From: Ailurus styani | Taxonomy: Eukaryota > Chordata > Mammalia > Carnivora > Ailuridae | Assembly (NCBI GenBank): GCA_002007465.1 | Contig: LNAC01000845.1 | Coordinates: 471,290 to 535,289, forward strand | Length of the DNA stretch: 64,000 bases | Direction of reading: 5' to 3' | Part shown: positions 45,604 to 55,395 of the stretch, piece by piece | How positions within the stretch are numbered: the first letter of the stretch is position 1 | Layout of the letters: every line of letters starts with the position of its first letter | The notes under the pieces: model-generated | What the model was told of the DNA's origin: nothing | What the model saw: only the letters and a program-made list of their open reading frames with translations | The model's database searches: none | Program-made: the position numbers and the translations under genes

Positions 45604-45663
45604 TTAGCTAGTTATATATACATATATATGTGTATATATACATATACATATATAACTAGCTAA
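45604..45663. repeat. AT-rich palindrome, ~60 bp
   Basis: Left arm TTAGCTAGTTATATATACAT and right arm ATGTATATATAACTAGCTAA-type sequence are inverted complements: the outer 16 bases pair perfectly and the inner part nearly so. The whole can form a long hairpin or cruciform. Confidence 0.85.
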
Positions 45664-45916
45664 TATATATATTGTATGTATGTATACATACTGAAAATTA
45701 ACTGTTTGGGAAAAAATACAAAATGTATTCAGCTACTAAGCCTTTTATTCTCCTGAATAAAACTTAGTTTTGTTTTCCCTAACTAGTCTAACTTTTAAAA
45801 AGATTTTTTTTTAAAGTATGGTAAATCTGATCAGATGAAGTAGTTGGGAATAAGTACTGTTAAGTTTTCAGGGGAATATAGGAGTAAGTTCTATATTTTA
45901 AAACTGTCTGTTTTAC
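45664..45916. other. Unassigned sequence before L1
   Basis: AT-rich; nothing recognised until L1 ORF2 begins near 45,917. Confidence 0.35.
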
Positions 45917-46543
45917 ATGGCAGGATACAAAATCAAACCACAGGAATCAGTTGCTTTCTTATACACTAGCAATGAAAATATAGAAAGGGAAATTAGAGGT
46001 GTGATTCCATTTACTATAGCACAAAGAACCATAAGATACCTTGGAATAAATGTAACCAAAGAGGTAAAGGATCTGTACTTGAGGAACTACAGAACACTCA
46101 TGAAAGAAACTGAAGAAGATACAAAAAGATGGAAAAGCATTCCATTCTCATGGATCAGAAAAATAAACATTGTTAAAATGTCTATATTGCCCAGAGAAAT
46201 CTATAATTTCAAAGCCATTCTGAACAAAATTCCACCGGCATTTTTCAAAGTGCTGGAACAAACACTCCTAAAATTTGTATGGAACCAGAAAAGACCCCAA
46301 ATCAAGAAGGAAATGCTGAAAAAGCAAAACAAAGCTGGGGGCATCCCGTTGCCTGATTTCAAGCCTGTGATCACCAAGACAGCATGGTACTGGCACAAAA
46401 ACAGACACATAGACCAATGGAACAGAAGGGAGAGTCCAGATATGGACCCTCAACTCTGTGGTCAAATAATCTTCGACAAAGCAGGAAAAAATATCCGGTG
46501 GAAAAAAGACAGTCTCTTCAATAAATGGTGCTGGGAATATTAG
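45917..46543 (+). pseudogene. L1 ORF2p C-terminal half (broken)
   Basis: The longest protein-like frame in the window (208 residues). Landmarks: [66 protein letters not shown] and GGIPLPDFK, i.e. the region after the RT catalytic core (thumb and start of the C-terminal domain). It ends at an in-frame stop where the family continues. The same frame resumes at 46,550 and then shifts near 46,948. The catalytic YADD part is not included, so it could not work even without the stop. The ATG used is internal to the family's protein. Confidence 0.92.
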
Positions 46544-46549
46544 ACAGCT

Positions 46550-46951
46550 ATGTATAGAAGAATGAAATTTGATCATTCTCTCACACCATACACAAAGATA
46601 AACTCAAAACGGATGAAAGATCCCAAAGTGAGGCAGGAATCTGTCAAAATCCTAGAGGAGAACATAGGCAGTAACCTCTTAGACATGGGCCACAGAAACT
46701 TCTTTCAAGACATGTCTCCAAAGGCAAAGGAAACAAAAGCAAAAATGAACTTTTGGGATTTCATCAAGATAAAAAGCTTCTGCACAGCAAAGGAAACAGT
46801 CAGTGAAACAAAGACACAACCCATGGAATGGGAGAAGATATTTACAAATGACACTACAGACAAAGGGCTGATATCCAAGATCTATAAAGAACTTCTCAAG
46901 CTCAAGGCCCCCCAAAAAATAATCATGTCAAAAAATGGGCAGAAGATATGA
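46550..46951 (+). pseudogene. L1 ORF2p C-terminal segment 2
   Basis: Same frame as the preceding piece, after one stop. Contains RMKFDHSLTPYTKINSKRMK, NIGSNLLDMGHRNFFQDMSP, MNFWDFIKIKSFCTAKETV and EWEKIFTNDTTDKGLISKIY. It ends in a frameshift at the [22 protein letters not shown] junction, here read as [16 protein letters not shown] near-identical copy (two residue changes on the antisense reading, one sense change M to T) is at 54,244-54,645. Confidence 0.92.
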
Positions 46952-47412
46952 ACAGACACTTCTCCAAAGAAGACATACAAATGGCCAACAGACACATGAA
47001 AAAATGTTCATCATTACTAGCCATCAGGGAAACTCAAATCAAAACCACACTGAGATACCACCTCACGCCAGTTAGAATGGCCAAAACCAACAGGACAGGA
47101 AACAACAAGTGTTGGAGAGGATGTGGAGAAAGGGGAACCCTCTTACAGTGTTGGTGGGAATGCAAGTTGGTGCAGCCATTTTGGAAAACAGTGTGGAGAG
47201 TCCACAAAAAATTAAAAATAGAGCTACCCTATGACCCTGCCATTGTGCTACTGGGTATTTACCCCAAAGATACAGATGGAGTGAAAAGAAGGGCCATATG
47301 TACCCCAATGTTCATAGCCGCAATGTCCACAATCGCCAAACTGTGGAAAGAGCCAAGATGCCCTTCAACAGATGAATGGATAAACAAGATATGGAAAGAC
47401 ACACATTACTAA
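46948..47412 (+). pseudogene. L1 ORF2p C-terminal end
   Basis: Begins [20 protein letters not shown] and includes [20 protein letters not shown], then [20 protein letters not shown], i.e. the Cys-rich end of L1 ORF2p (family pattern with C-x3-C-x7-H-x4-C, here altered). The tail [17 protein letters not shown] ends where the sequence switches into the older L1. Identical, residue for residue, to 54,642-55,106. Confidence 0.92.
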
Positions 47413-47649
47413 TACCAACTCAAGAAAAAGAAAATCTTGTGAGGTGTATAACAATAAAGAAGAAATTTAATGACTAAATAATTTAGTATAAAGAAAAGCT
47501 CAAATCCAGAAACACTTTTTAGTCTAAAACCAAATTTAAAAAGAACTAAAGCCAATTATTCACAAACTCTTCCAAAAAATAGAGGAGAAAACAATTCGCA
47601 GCTCATTTTATGAGACTATAAATTACTCTGGAAGCAAACCAGACATCAC

Positions 47650-47654
<5 letters not shown>

Positions 47655-47699
<45 letters not shown>
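47655..47699. repeat. (CA)n microsatellite, copy 1
   Basis: About 22 CA units, the same length as the partner at 55,349-55,393. Confidence 0.95.
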
Positions 47700-47701
<2 letters not shown>

Positions 47702-49282
47702 CTCACAAGAAAACTACAAACCAATATTCTTATAAATATTGATGCAAACATTATTAGCAAACTAGAAAAACCCAATCTAGCAAAATAAAAAAAAAACTTA
47801 TACACCATGGCTAAATAGGATTTATCCTAGGAATGAAAAATTGACTAACATCTAAAATCATTAGTATATTACATCGCTGGAACAAAGGACAAACAGCACA
47901 TGATTATCTGAATAGAAAGATAAAGCATTGACAAAATCCAACACCATTTCATGATAAAAACTGCTCACCCAACTAGATATAAAAGGGAACCTATTCTGGT
48001 AAAGGCCATCTACAAAAACTCCTCAGTTAATTTCACACTGAATTGTGAAAGGCTGAATGCTTACTCCTAGAGTCAGGAAAAGCTAAGGATGTCTGCCTTT
48101 ACCAAATATATTAAATCTTGTGCTGGAGGTTCCAACCATTGTAGTTAGGTAATAAAGATAAGTAAAGGGTATTTTGACTGGCAAGTAAGGAATAAAACCA
48201 TATCTATTTGGATATGACATAATCTGGTATATGGAAAATCTTAAGGAATCTACTAAAAAAAATTAGAACTTATGTAAGTTCAGCAAATTTGCATGATATA
48301 AGATCAATATATGAAAAATCAACTGTATTTCTATACACTACCAAGGAACAATCTGAAAATAAAATTAAGAAAATAATTATATTTACAATAACATAATAAA
48401 TAATAAGTAATAACTTTAACAAAGTGCAAGACTGAAAACCACAAAATTCTGAGGAAGAAATAAAAGACACACATAAATGGGGGGATATCCCATGCTCATG
48501 GTTTGGAAGACAATGTTGTTAAGATGTCATTACTCCCACAAATTGATCTACATATTTAACACAATTCTTATTAAAATATCTGCTCTATGATTTTTGGCAG
48601 AAATTGACATACTAATTTTAAATTCACGTTGAAATGCAAAGGACCCAGATTAGTCAAAACATCTTAAGAGATCAAAAAGAAGAAAAAAACCAGAAAATTT
48701 TGGAGACTCACAATTTCAATTTTAAAAATTGTTACAAATATACAGTAATCAACGAAGTGTGACACTGGCATAAGTATAGATATGTAGGTCAACGTCACAG
48801 AATTGAAAGCACAGAAATAAACCCTCACGCTTAAGGTTAATTTTTTCTAACAGGGTGTCATGACATTTCAAAGAAGAAATAATATTCTTTTTAACAAATA
48901 GTACTGGGAAAACTGGATATCCATGAGCAAAAGAATGAAGTTAGAGACTTTCCTCATACAACAAGAAAATAACTCAAAATAATTATAGAATTAGGTGTAG
49001 GTGTTAAAACTATAAAACTCACAGCAGAAAATACAGGAGTAAATCCTCATGATCTTGGGTTAGGCAATAATTTCTTAGATATGACAAAAGAATCAAAGTC
49101 ACAAAACACAGATAAATTGTACTACATTAAATGAACATCATTTGTGCTGTAAATAATACCACTAAGAAGATGAAAATACAAGTCACAAAATGGAAAAAAA
49201 TTTCAAAGCACATATCTGATAAAGGATTTCAACCCAGAATATATACAAAATGTTCACAATTCAATAAAGAAAAGATAAATAG

Positions 49283-49417
49283 ATTTATTTATTTATTTAT
49301 TTTTAAGTAGACGCCACACCCAGCATAGAGCCCAATGTGGGGCTTGAACTCATGACCCTGAGATCAAGACCTGAGCCAAAATCAAGAATAGTACACTTAA
49401 CTTAACCCAGGAGCCCC
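49283..49417 (-). mobile_element. Old CAN SINE, antisense, copy 1
   Basis: Tail (TTTA)n at 49,283-49,302, then complement of a SINEC body (GACCCTGAGATCAAGACCTG type) ending AACCCAGGAGCCCC. The CT-rich block is missing. Flanked by ATAAATAG on both sides. Duplicated at 56,977-57,111. Confidence 0.85.
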
Positions 49418-49946
49418 ATAAATAGCCTAATTTTTAAAAAGACAAATGATCTGATAAATGTTTTTCCAAAGAAGAGTAATGAATGGCCAATATGAACATG
49501 AAAAAATACTTACTATCATTAGTCATTATAGAAATGCAAATCAAAACCACAAGGAGTACCCATTCACATTCACTAGGATGGTTGTAATAAAATAGAAACT
49601 AACAAGTGTTGATTGGGATGCAGAGAAATGGGAACCTTCATAAATTGTTAGTGGGACTGTAAAAAGGTACAACCACCTTGGAATACAGTCCAATAGTTCC
49701 TCGGAATGTTAAACATGGAATTACCATATAACCCAGCAATTTAACTCCTTGGGAGATGAAAACACGTTTACACATTTTCCAATATTCATAGCATTATTAT
49801 TCATAATAGCCAAAATGTGAAAACCACCTAAAATGTGATATAACCATATGATAGGATATTAATTGGCAATAAAAATTAATGAAGTACTGACACATGTAAC
49901 AATGCGGATGAGCCTTGAAAACAATTTACTATATGAAAGAAATGAA

Positions 49947-49947
49947 N
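49947..49947. other. Single ambiguous base (N), likely sequence join
   Basis: The only N in the window. It lies exactly at the end of the duplicated block and at the SINE insertion point of copy 2 (57,640/57,641). Sequence after it (CCCAGACTCATATAAGTGTT) is unrelated to the continuation in copy 2. Confidence 0.9.
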
Positions 49948-50552
49948 CCCAGACTCATATAAGTGTTCTTATTCACTGTTTTGGGACATTCGTTATCATA
50001 CAAATACTGAAACATTTTCAGGGGACCCATTTTTGGAAGCTGTTTGACTGCTCCTCCACAGGGTGTCCACTAGATAAACTGGAATGCTTATGTTACAGAA
50101 TGCAAGTCAGATGATTAAGCTGTTCCATAGAACTAGGGGTTGACAATTAAATATGACTTTTTCCTTGAAAATTAGTACAAATGGTGATGACAATAATGAT
50201 GCTAATATAATCAAGTCAAATGACATCCCTGATATTTTTACCATTTTTTTCTGCAAACTTAACATTTGAAGCAATTTTTAGGAAATTTGTTTGTGTTTGG
50301 CCTCCTACTATCTTATGGTTTAATTTTTATCACTAGTTACCTCAATCCTATGTATACACTCAACATTTTCATTTGTGGTGTGCTTGAACTATTTCCAGTT
50401 CAGAGGTTTCTAACACTACCTTAGAACCTGAAAGCCTCTAGTTTCAGCCACTTCCAAAATGTAGTGGTCTTTATTTCTATTTGTTTTATCAGAGAGAAGT
50501 ATTGACCTTCAGTTGTTAAGTTGATTTTTTTTTTTTATCCAGCTCATTAAAA
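49948..50552. other. Unassigned sequence
   Basis: No element recognised. An open stretch crosses the N (49,863-50,114) and has no meaning as a gene. Confidence 0.4.
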
Positions 50553-50565
50553 GGAAAGAATCCCA

Positions 50566-50725
50566 GGGGCATCTGAGTGGCTCAGCTGGTTAAGCATCCA
50601 ACTCTTGATTTTGGCTCAGGTCATCTCAGTGTTGTGAGATCCAGCCCCACATCACATCTGCTTAAGATTCTCTCTCTTTCTCTCCCTCTGCCCCTTCTCT
50701 CTCCTCCCGCCCTCTAAAAAAAAAG
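50566..50725 (+). mobile_element. CAN SINE, older subfamily
   Basis: GGGGCATCTGAGTGGCTCAG head, shortened body and an A-rich tail without AAAT repeats. TSD GGAAAGAATCCCA at 50,553-50,565 and 50,726-50,738, perfect. Confidence 0.95.
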
Positions 50726-50738
50726 GGAAAGAATCCCA

Positions 50739-51344
50739 TTTATGGCTTCCTACACAGTGACAGAACTTATAAAAATCTTTCCTTATTTGGAAATATTTTC
50801 GATTTTTAAATTTGTGATATTTCTGTTTTTCCTAGCTTTACTAAAGGACATTACAGAGCCTTCATGACTTCTGTTTTCTTGACATAACCTGCTTCCAGTG
50901 CAGCTGTTCTTATAAAAACCTACTCTTTTGCATTCCAGTAGAAAGTTTAAAAATAAATTTTTAACCTGACAGAAAAAAGTACTTCAGTTTAAATATATGA
51001 TGTGGTTTTTCATAGTTTTCCCTGTACTGTGGTATTCATACTCTAAATTTGTGTTAAAGTAGAACTCATTTAGTTGGAGGGAGAACCACAAGACTCTAGG
51101 TATTTGTTTTCCTATTCTATTTTCAGAAAGCTTACCTGCCAGGGGATTCACACTTTTAGAAATCTACTAAACGTTTATCAAGAATATCTAAAATTAGAAT
51201 ATCTAAAAATTTCACAGCCATATTGGCAATGTGCTATTAGAGTTTTACATTTTTAATCATATGATAATATGAATAATACCCTAGCCAAAAAAATATGATC
51301 TGGGGTTAGGAAAAGCTCTCAAATTTGTTAAATAGCAGCCTGGC
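50739..51344. other. Unassigned sequence
   Basis: AT-rich, no recognised element. The open stretch 51,074-51,256 shows no domain. Confidence 0.4.
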
Positions 51345-51570
51345 ATATTAGAAGGGGCATAAGAATTGGGGTTAGATAGACTTACATCTTGGCTTTACCT
51401 CCTATAGCTAAGTACCAAACACTAGCAAATCAAAGAATTTTCTGAACCTTAATTTTCTTGTTTATAAAAGAGGAATAATAGTGCTGACAGAAATATTGTG
51501 ATGATTCAACTCTAGAGAAATCATTCATGTAGAATGCCTGGTATACTACTGACACTAACTAAATATTTCT
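51345..51570 (+). mobile_element. MIR SINE
   Basis: GGGGTTAGATAGACTTACAT, ATCAAAGAATTTTCTGAACC, CTTAATTTTCTTGTTTATAA, GAGGAATAATAGTGCTGACA and GAATGCCTGGTATACTACTG trace a near full-length, diverged MIR in sense. Confidence 0.8.
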
Positions 51571-51744
51571 TTCATTTGTATCATTCTCTCCAATTAAATA
51601 AATACTTATTAACCCTAACTACATTTCAGATATTATGTTATTAGCTAAGAATTATTTTACATATATTATATTGGTAGAAATATATATTATATTGGTATAT
51701 ATTTTGGTACAAAACCCATCATTAACTACATTGAAGAGGGCTGA

Positions 51745-51955
51745 AATGCTATGTGCCAAGCATTTGAAATTTCCTAGGGTTTAAATTTCCAAGCAATCCT
51801 AATAAGTACTTTCAACCCCACTTCATAGATAAGGAAATGGAGTTTTAAGTAAGATAAGAAATTTGTCAATGGTCACAATTATTGGTAAGGACAGAGTAAG
51901 GATTTGTATCTATGTTGTTTCTTTGATTTTTAAAATCCATGTTCTTTCATCTAAG
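51745..51955 (-). mobile_element. MIR SINE, antisense
   Basis: GTGCCAAGCATTTGAAATTT, AACCCCACTTCATAGATAAG, GAAATGGAGTTTTAAGTAAG and AATGGTCACAATTATTGGTA follow the complement of MIR. Confidence 0.75.
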
Positions 51956-53109
51956 AAATTTTACTCTCAAATATTGGGAAGAAAAAGAAACCTATTTCAG
52001 ACTTTCAGAATATTCTTGGGTCTCTGAAGTTTTAAAATATTGCTGAATGTGTTAGTTGGGAATTGATACTACTGTGGTCTCAATATGGGGATAAACCCTT
52101 CTGTAAAATTATGTCAGTCCTAAGAATGATCTCCTTATAATTTAGCTGACAATTTCAATAGTTGCCTTTATTCAACAAGGGGGTTTGGGGCTCAGTAATC
52201 ACTGTGTGTCCTTAGTATTTGACATTTGGAAATCTGATTGGCACTTTTAAGGTTTTCCATAAATCCTTTTTGGCAGCTAGCATTTTAGCAATGCTCTGAG
52301 CTATTCCAGATGTTCATACCTACCCGAGATATATAGAGTTAGGTAATCATGTGGTTTATACAAAATGCCATAGTTTCCAGATTAAACTGTCATTCAGGCA
52401 TTGAAAATAGCCTGGTGAATTTCTTGGTTTAAAAGGAAATATAAAAAATAATAATAATAAAATAAATGAATAAAGGGTATTGTGTTAAATTGGTGTTTTC
52501 CCAAAAGTATTTATTTTCAGTAACACATCTTAAGAAATGTTCAATGAAAATAAATTTAAAAAGCAAATAAACAAAAACACAAACAGAACAAAATGATTAA
52601 CTGGTTACATAAATTTTGGACAAGATGCATATTGCACCATCCTCCTGGAGACTCAGAATTACACATTAGCATATTAAGACTCTGAGGCAATCTATAGTTT
52701 AAAAAAACAAAAAAACCTCTAGATTTTTTTTAAACCCAGATTTTCCAAGACTAATTTGACCATGGAATACTGTGTGTATGTTAAAAAATCTATACCAAGT
52801 TATTCTTGTGCTCTCCTCATCTGTTTTTTTTATTTTCAAAACTATAAACAGACTTCTGGAATGGTGTCAGTGCTAGGAGCTCAGTGAAAGTTCTCTCCCA
52901 GAGAGACATCTATTAGACTGATCCAAATTAGCAAAGACAAACTTAAAAATCTCTGGAGCTTGATCAAAGGGCTTACAACCAATTGAGAAGTGTTCCCTCA
53001 AAAAAAAATCTACAGAAGTTTGGTAAGAGTGGAAGGCTGTGTCATTCAAGATAGGGACTACATCCATGCCCACAAAGCTCTGCATCCTGGAAAAACTGTC
53101 TGAGCAAGC
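51956..53109. other. Unassigned sequence
   Basis: No recognised element. The minus-strand open stretch 52,873-53,085 (70 residues) shows no domain I know; it begins next to the repeat-unit region at 53,110 and might belong to the same unknown element. Confidence 0.4.
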
Positions 53110-53540
53110 TTGTCAGTTGAATGGCAGTTCCCATCTCCCTTAGATCCCTGGAGTGCAAGAGCTATTCTCAGTTATTTCAGCAGCTGGTGAATATCAGCAG
53201 ATCCCATTTTCCACAGCTATAGAAGGCACCTATCTAGTGGATGGCAGCAGCCAAGCAGCACTTATTACCCCACCTCTATCTCCTGCTCCACAGGGAGTGT
53301 CTGGACAGGGCAGCTGGTGAAGTGTGCAGTCCCACTTTCCCCTACAGCTCAATGTTGTAGAAGACCTACTCTGGTGGTCTTGCCATTAGAGTGGAAGCTC
53401 TCATCTTCCCCAGGTTCCTGAAATGTAGATTTAGTCTGGGGAGGTTCATTAGCTGGTGAACATCCTCCCTAGATCTGAGCTGAGGATGATCCATCTGGGT
53501 AGTGGCCACAGCCATCTAGGGGCACCAGTTCCTTTTCCCA
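53110..53540. repeat. Degenerate tandem repeat, ~130-139 bp period, about 3 units
   Basis: AGCTGGTGAA recurs at 53,182, 53,312 and 53,451. Sequences between share blocks (GAATGGCAGTTCCCATCTCC against GAGTGGAAGCTCTCATCTTC; CTGGATGGCAGCAGCC-like against GTAGTGGCCACAGCC). GC content is above that of the flanks. Identity between units is about two-thirds by eye. Type unknown. Confidence 0.6.
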
Positions 53541-53574
53541 TTCACCAGAATTCCTGCTCTATAACACTTTCATG

Positions 53575-53775
53575 GGGATGAAAAGGAGAGCATAGGGAAT
53601 ACAGTCAATAATACTGTTACAACTTTCTGTGGTACAGATGGTACTACACTTATTGCGGTAAAAATTTATAATGTTTATAATTGCTATAATTGTTGAATCA
53701 CTATGTTGTACATCTGAAACTAACATACTATTCTTATATATGTATACTAATATATTTCAATTTTTTAAAAAGAAG
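53575..53775 (+). mobile_element. L1 3' UTR end fragment
   Basis: GATGAAAAGGAGAGCATAGG, ATTGTTGAATCACTATGTTG, TACATCTGAAACTAACATAC and a TTTCAATTTTTTAAAAAG end match carnivoran L1 3' UTR order. It follows the tandem repeat directly, without ORF2. Confidence 0.7.
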
Positions 53776-53789
53776 GTCCTCACATTAAT

Positions 53790-53857
53790 AATCTAAACTT
53801 TCTTCTGATCCATAAGCCTGGAATGCTTCTCCATCTTTTTGTATCTTCTTCAATTAG
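53790..53857 (-). mobile_element. Inverted 5' piece of L1 copy 2 (twin-priming pattern)
   Basis: The plus strand reads TGGAATGCTTCTCCATCTTT and TTGTATCTTCTTCAATT, the complement of the L1 ORF2 segment found in sense at about 46,110-46,170. The orientation flips at 53,857/53,858, and sense sequence resumes with the L1 bases that normally come next (AAGCATTGTTAAAATGTC). Confidence 0.85.
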
Positions 53858-54218
53858 AATAAGCATTGTTAAAATGTCTATACTGCCCAGAGCAATATAT
53901 ATTTTCAATGCCATCCTGATGAAAATTCCACCGGCATTTTCCAAAGTGCTGGAACAAACACTCCTAAAATTTGTATGGAACCAGAAAAGACCCCGAATCA
54001 AGAAGGAAATGCTGAAAAAGCAAAACAAAGCTGGGGGCATCCCGTTGCCTGATTTCAAGCCTGTGATCACCAAGACAGCATTACTGGCACAAAAACAGAC
54101 ACATAGACCAATGGAACAGAAGGGAGAGTCCAGATATGGACCCTCAACTCTGTGGTCAAATAATCTTCGACAAAGCAGGAAAAAATATCCGGTGGAAAAA
54201 AGACAGTCTCTTCAATAA
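53823..54218 (+). pseudogene. L1 ORF2p fragment, copy 2
   Basis: Open stretch with [40 protein letters not shown] and [16 protein letters not shown]; then a frameshift from the 2-base deletion turns the ending into unrelated residues. The first dozen residues come from the inverted piece. Confidence 0.88.
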
Positions 54219-55089
54219 ATGGTGCTGGGAATATTAGACAGCTATGTATAGAAGAATGAAATTTGATCATTCTCTCACACCATACACAAAGATAAACTCA
54301 AAACGGATGAAAGATCCCAAAGTGAGGCAGGAATCTGTCAAAATCCTAGAGGAGAACATAGGCAGTAACCTCTTAGACATGGGCCACAGAAACTTCTTTC
54401 AAGACATGTCTCCAAAGGCAAAGGAAACAAAAGCAAAAATGAACTTTTGGGATTTCATCAAGATAAAAAGCTTCTGCACAGCAAAGGAAACAGTCAGTGA
54501 AACAAAGACGCAACCCACGGAATGGGAGAAGATATTTACAAATGACACTACAGACAAAGGGCTGATATCCAAGATCTATAAAGAACTTCTCAAGCTCAAG
54601 GCCCCCCAAAAAATAATCATGTCAAAAAATGGGCAGAAGATATGAACAGACACTTCTCCAAAGAAGACATACAAATGGCCAACAGACACATGAAAAAATG
54701 TTCATCATTACTAGCCATCAGGGAAACTCAAATCAAAACCACACTGAGATACCACCTCACGCCAGTTAGAATGGCCAAAACCAACAGGACAGGAAACAAC
54801 AAGTGTTGGAGAGGATGTGGAGAAAGGGGAACCCTCTTACAGTGTTGGTGGGAATGCAAGTTGGTGCAGCCATTTTGGAAAACAGTGTGGAGAGTCCACA
54901 AAAAATTAAAAATAGAGCTACCCTATGACCCTGCCATTGTGCTACTGGGTATTTACCCCAAAGATACAGATGGAGTGAAAAGAAGGGCCATATGTACCCC
55001 AATGTTCATAGCCGCAATGTCCACAATCGCCAAACTGTGGAAAGAGCCAAGATGCCCTTCAACAGATGAATGGATAAACAAGATATGGA
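53858..55089 (+). mobile_element. Young carnivoran L1 ORF2 3' half, copy 2
   Basis: Sense part of the L1. 53,858-53,945 differs from copy 1 at about ten positions and looks like an ordinary paralogous L1. From about 53,945 on, the sequence is nearly identical to copy 1. A 2-base deletion (TGG-TAC to T-TAC near 54,084) breaks the frame that is open in copy 1. Confidence 0.9.
54244..54645 (+). pseudogene. L1 ORF2p C-terminal segment 2, copy 2
   Basis: Same 133 residues as 46,550-46,951 except a Met-to-Thr change (TQPTEWEKIF for TQPMEWEKIF). Two base differences are seen (near 54,510 and 54,519). Confidence 0.92.
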
Positions 55090-55106
55090 AAGACACACAT
55101 TACTAA
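54642..55106 (+). pseudogene. L1 ORF2p C-terminal end, copy 2
   Basis: Identical in all 154 residues to 46,948-47,412. Same junction into old L1 at about 55,089. Confidence 0.92.
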
Positions 55107-55343
55107 TACCAACTCAAGAAAAAGAAAATCTTGTGAGGTGTATAACAATAAAGAAGAAATTTAATGACTAAATAATTTAGTATAAAGAAAAGCTCAAATC
55201 CAGAAACACTTTTTAGTCTAAAACCAAATTTAAAAAGAACTAAAGCCAATTATTCACAAACTCTTCCAAAAAATAGAGGAGAAAACAATTCGCAGCTCAT
55301 TTTATGAGACTATAAATTACTCTGGAAGCAAACCAGACATCAC

Positions 55344-55348
<5 letters not shown>

Positions 55349-55393
<45 letters not shown>
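55349..55393. repeat. (CA)n microsatellite, copy 2
   Basis: Same length as the run at 47,655-47,699. Confidence 0.95.

Positions 55394-55395
<2 letters not shown>

Larger units (their letters stand above)
45917..47395 (+). mobile_element. Young carnivoran L1 ORF2 3' half, copy 1
   Basis: A long, little-decayed L1 ORF2 segment, 5'-truncated at about 45,917. It ends at about 47,395, where it passes without 3' UTR or poly(A) into an older L1 (AAGACACACATTACTAATAC). The part from about 46,250 onward is repeated at 53,945-55,089. Confidence 0.9.
46250..49946 (+). repeat. ~3.7 kb duplicated block, copy 1 (ends at N)
   Basis: Matches 53,945-57,640 at a constant offset of 7,694 (7,696 before a 2-base indel near 46,388). 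I see four differences, all in the L1 part before 46,830, and none by eye from 46,950 to 49,946. The (CA)n run at 47,655 has equal length in both copies. The block ends at the single N at 49,947. Confidence 0.95.
47396..49946 (+). mobile_element. Old L1 (L1M-type) ORF2, copy 1, truncated at N
   Basis: Diverged L1 ORF2 in sense orientation, from the endonuclease/RT linker (AAAACTACAAACCAATATTC) through RT (CATCGCTGGAACAAAGGACA, GCTCACCCAACTAGATATAA), thumb and C-terminus (AATCAAAACCACAAGGAGTA, CATAATAGCCAAAATGTGAA). It stops at the N before the 3' UTR that is present in copy 2. Full of stops. Confidence 0.88.

Noticed and set aside
45917..47412. A run of protein-like frames (208, 133 and 154 residues) as a real gene
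   Set aside because: All are consecutive pieces of the L1 ORF2p C-terminal half, separated by a stop and a frameshift; no catalytic core and no start of their own.
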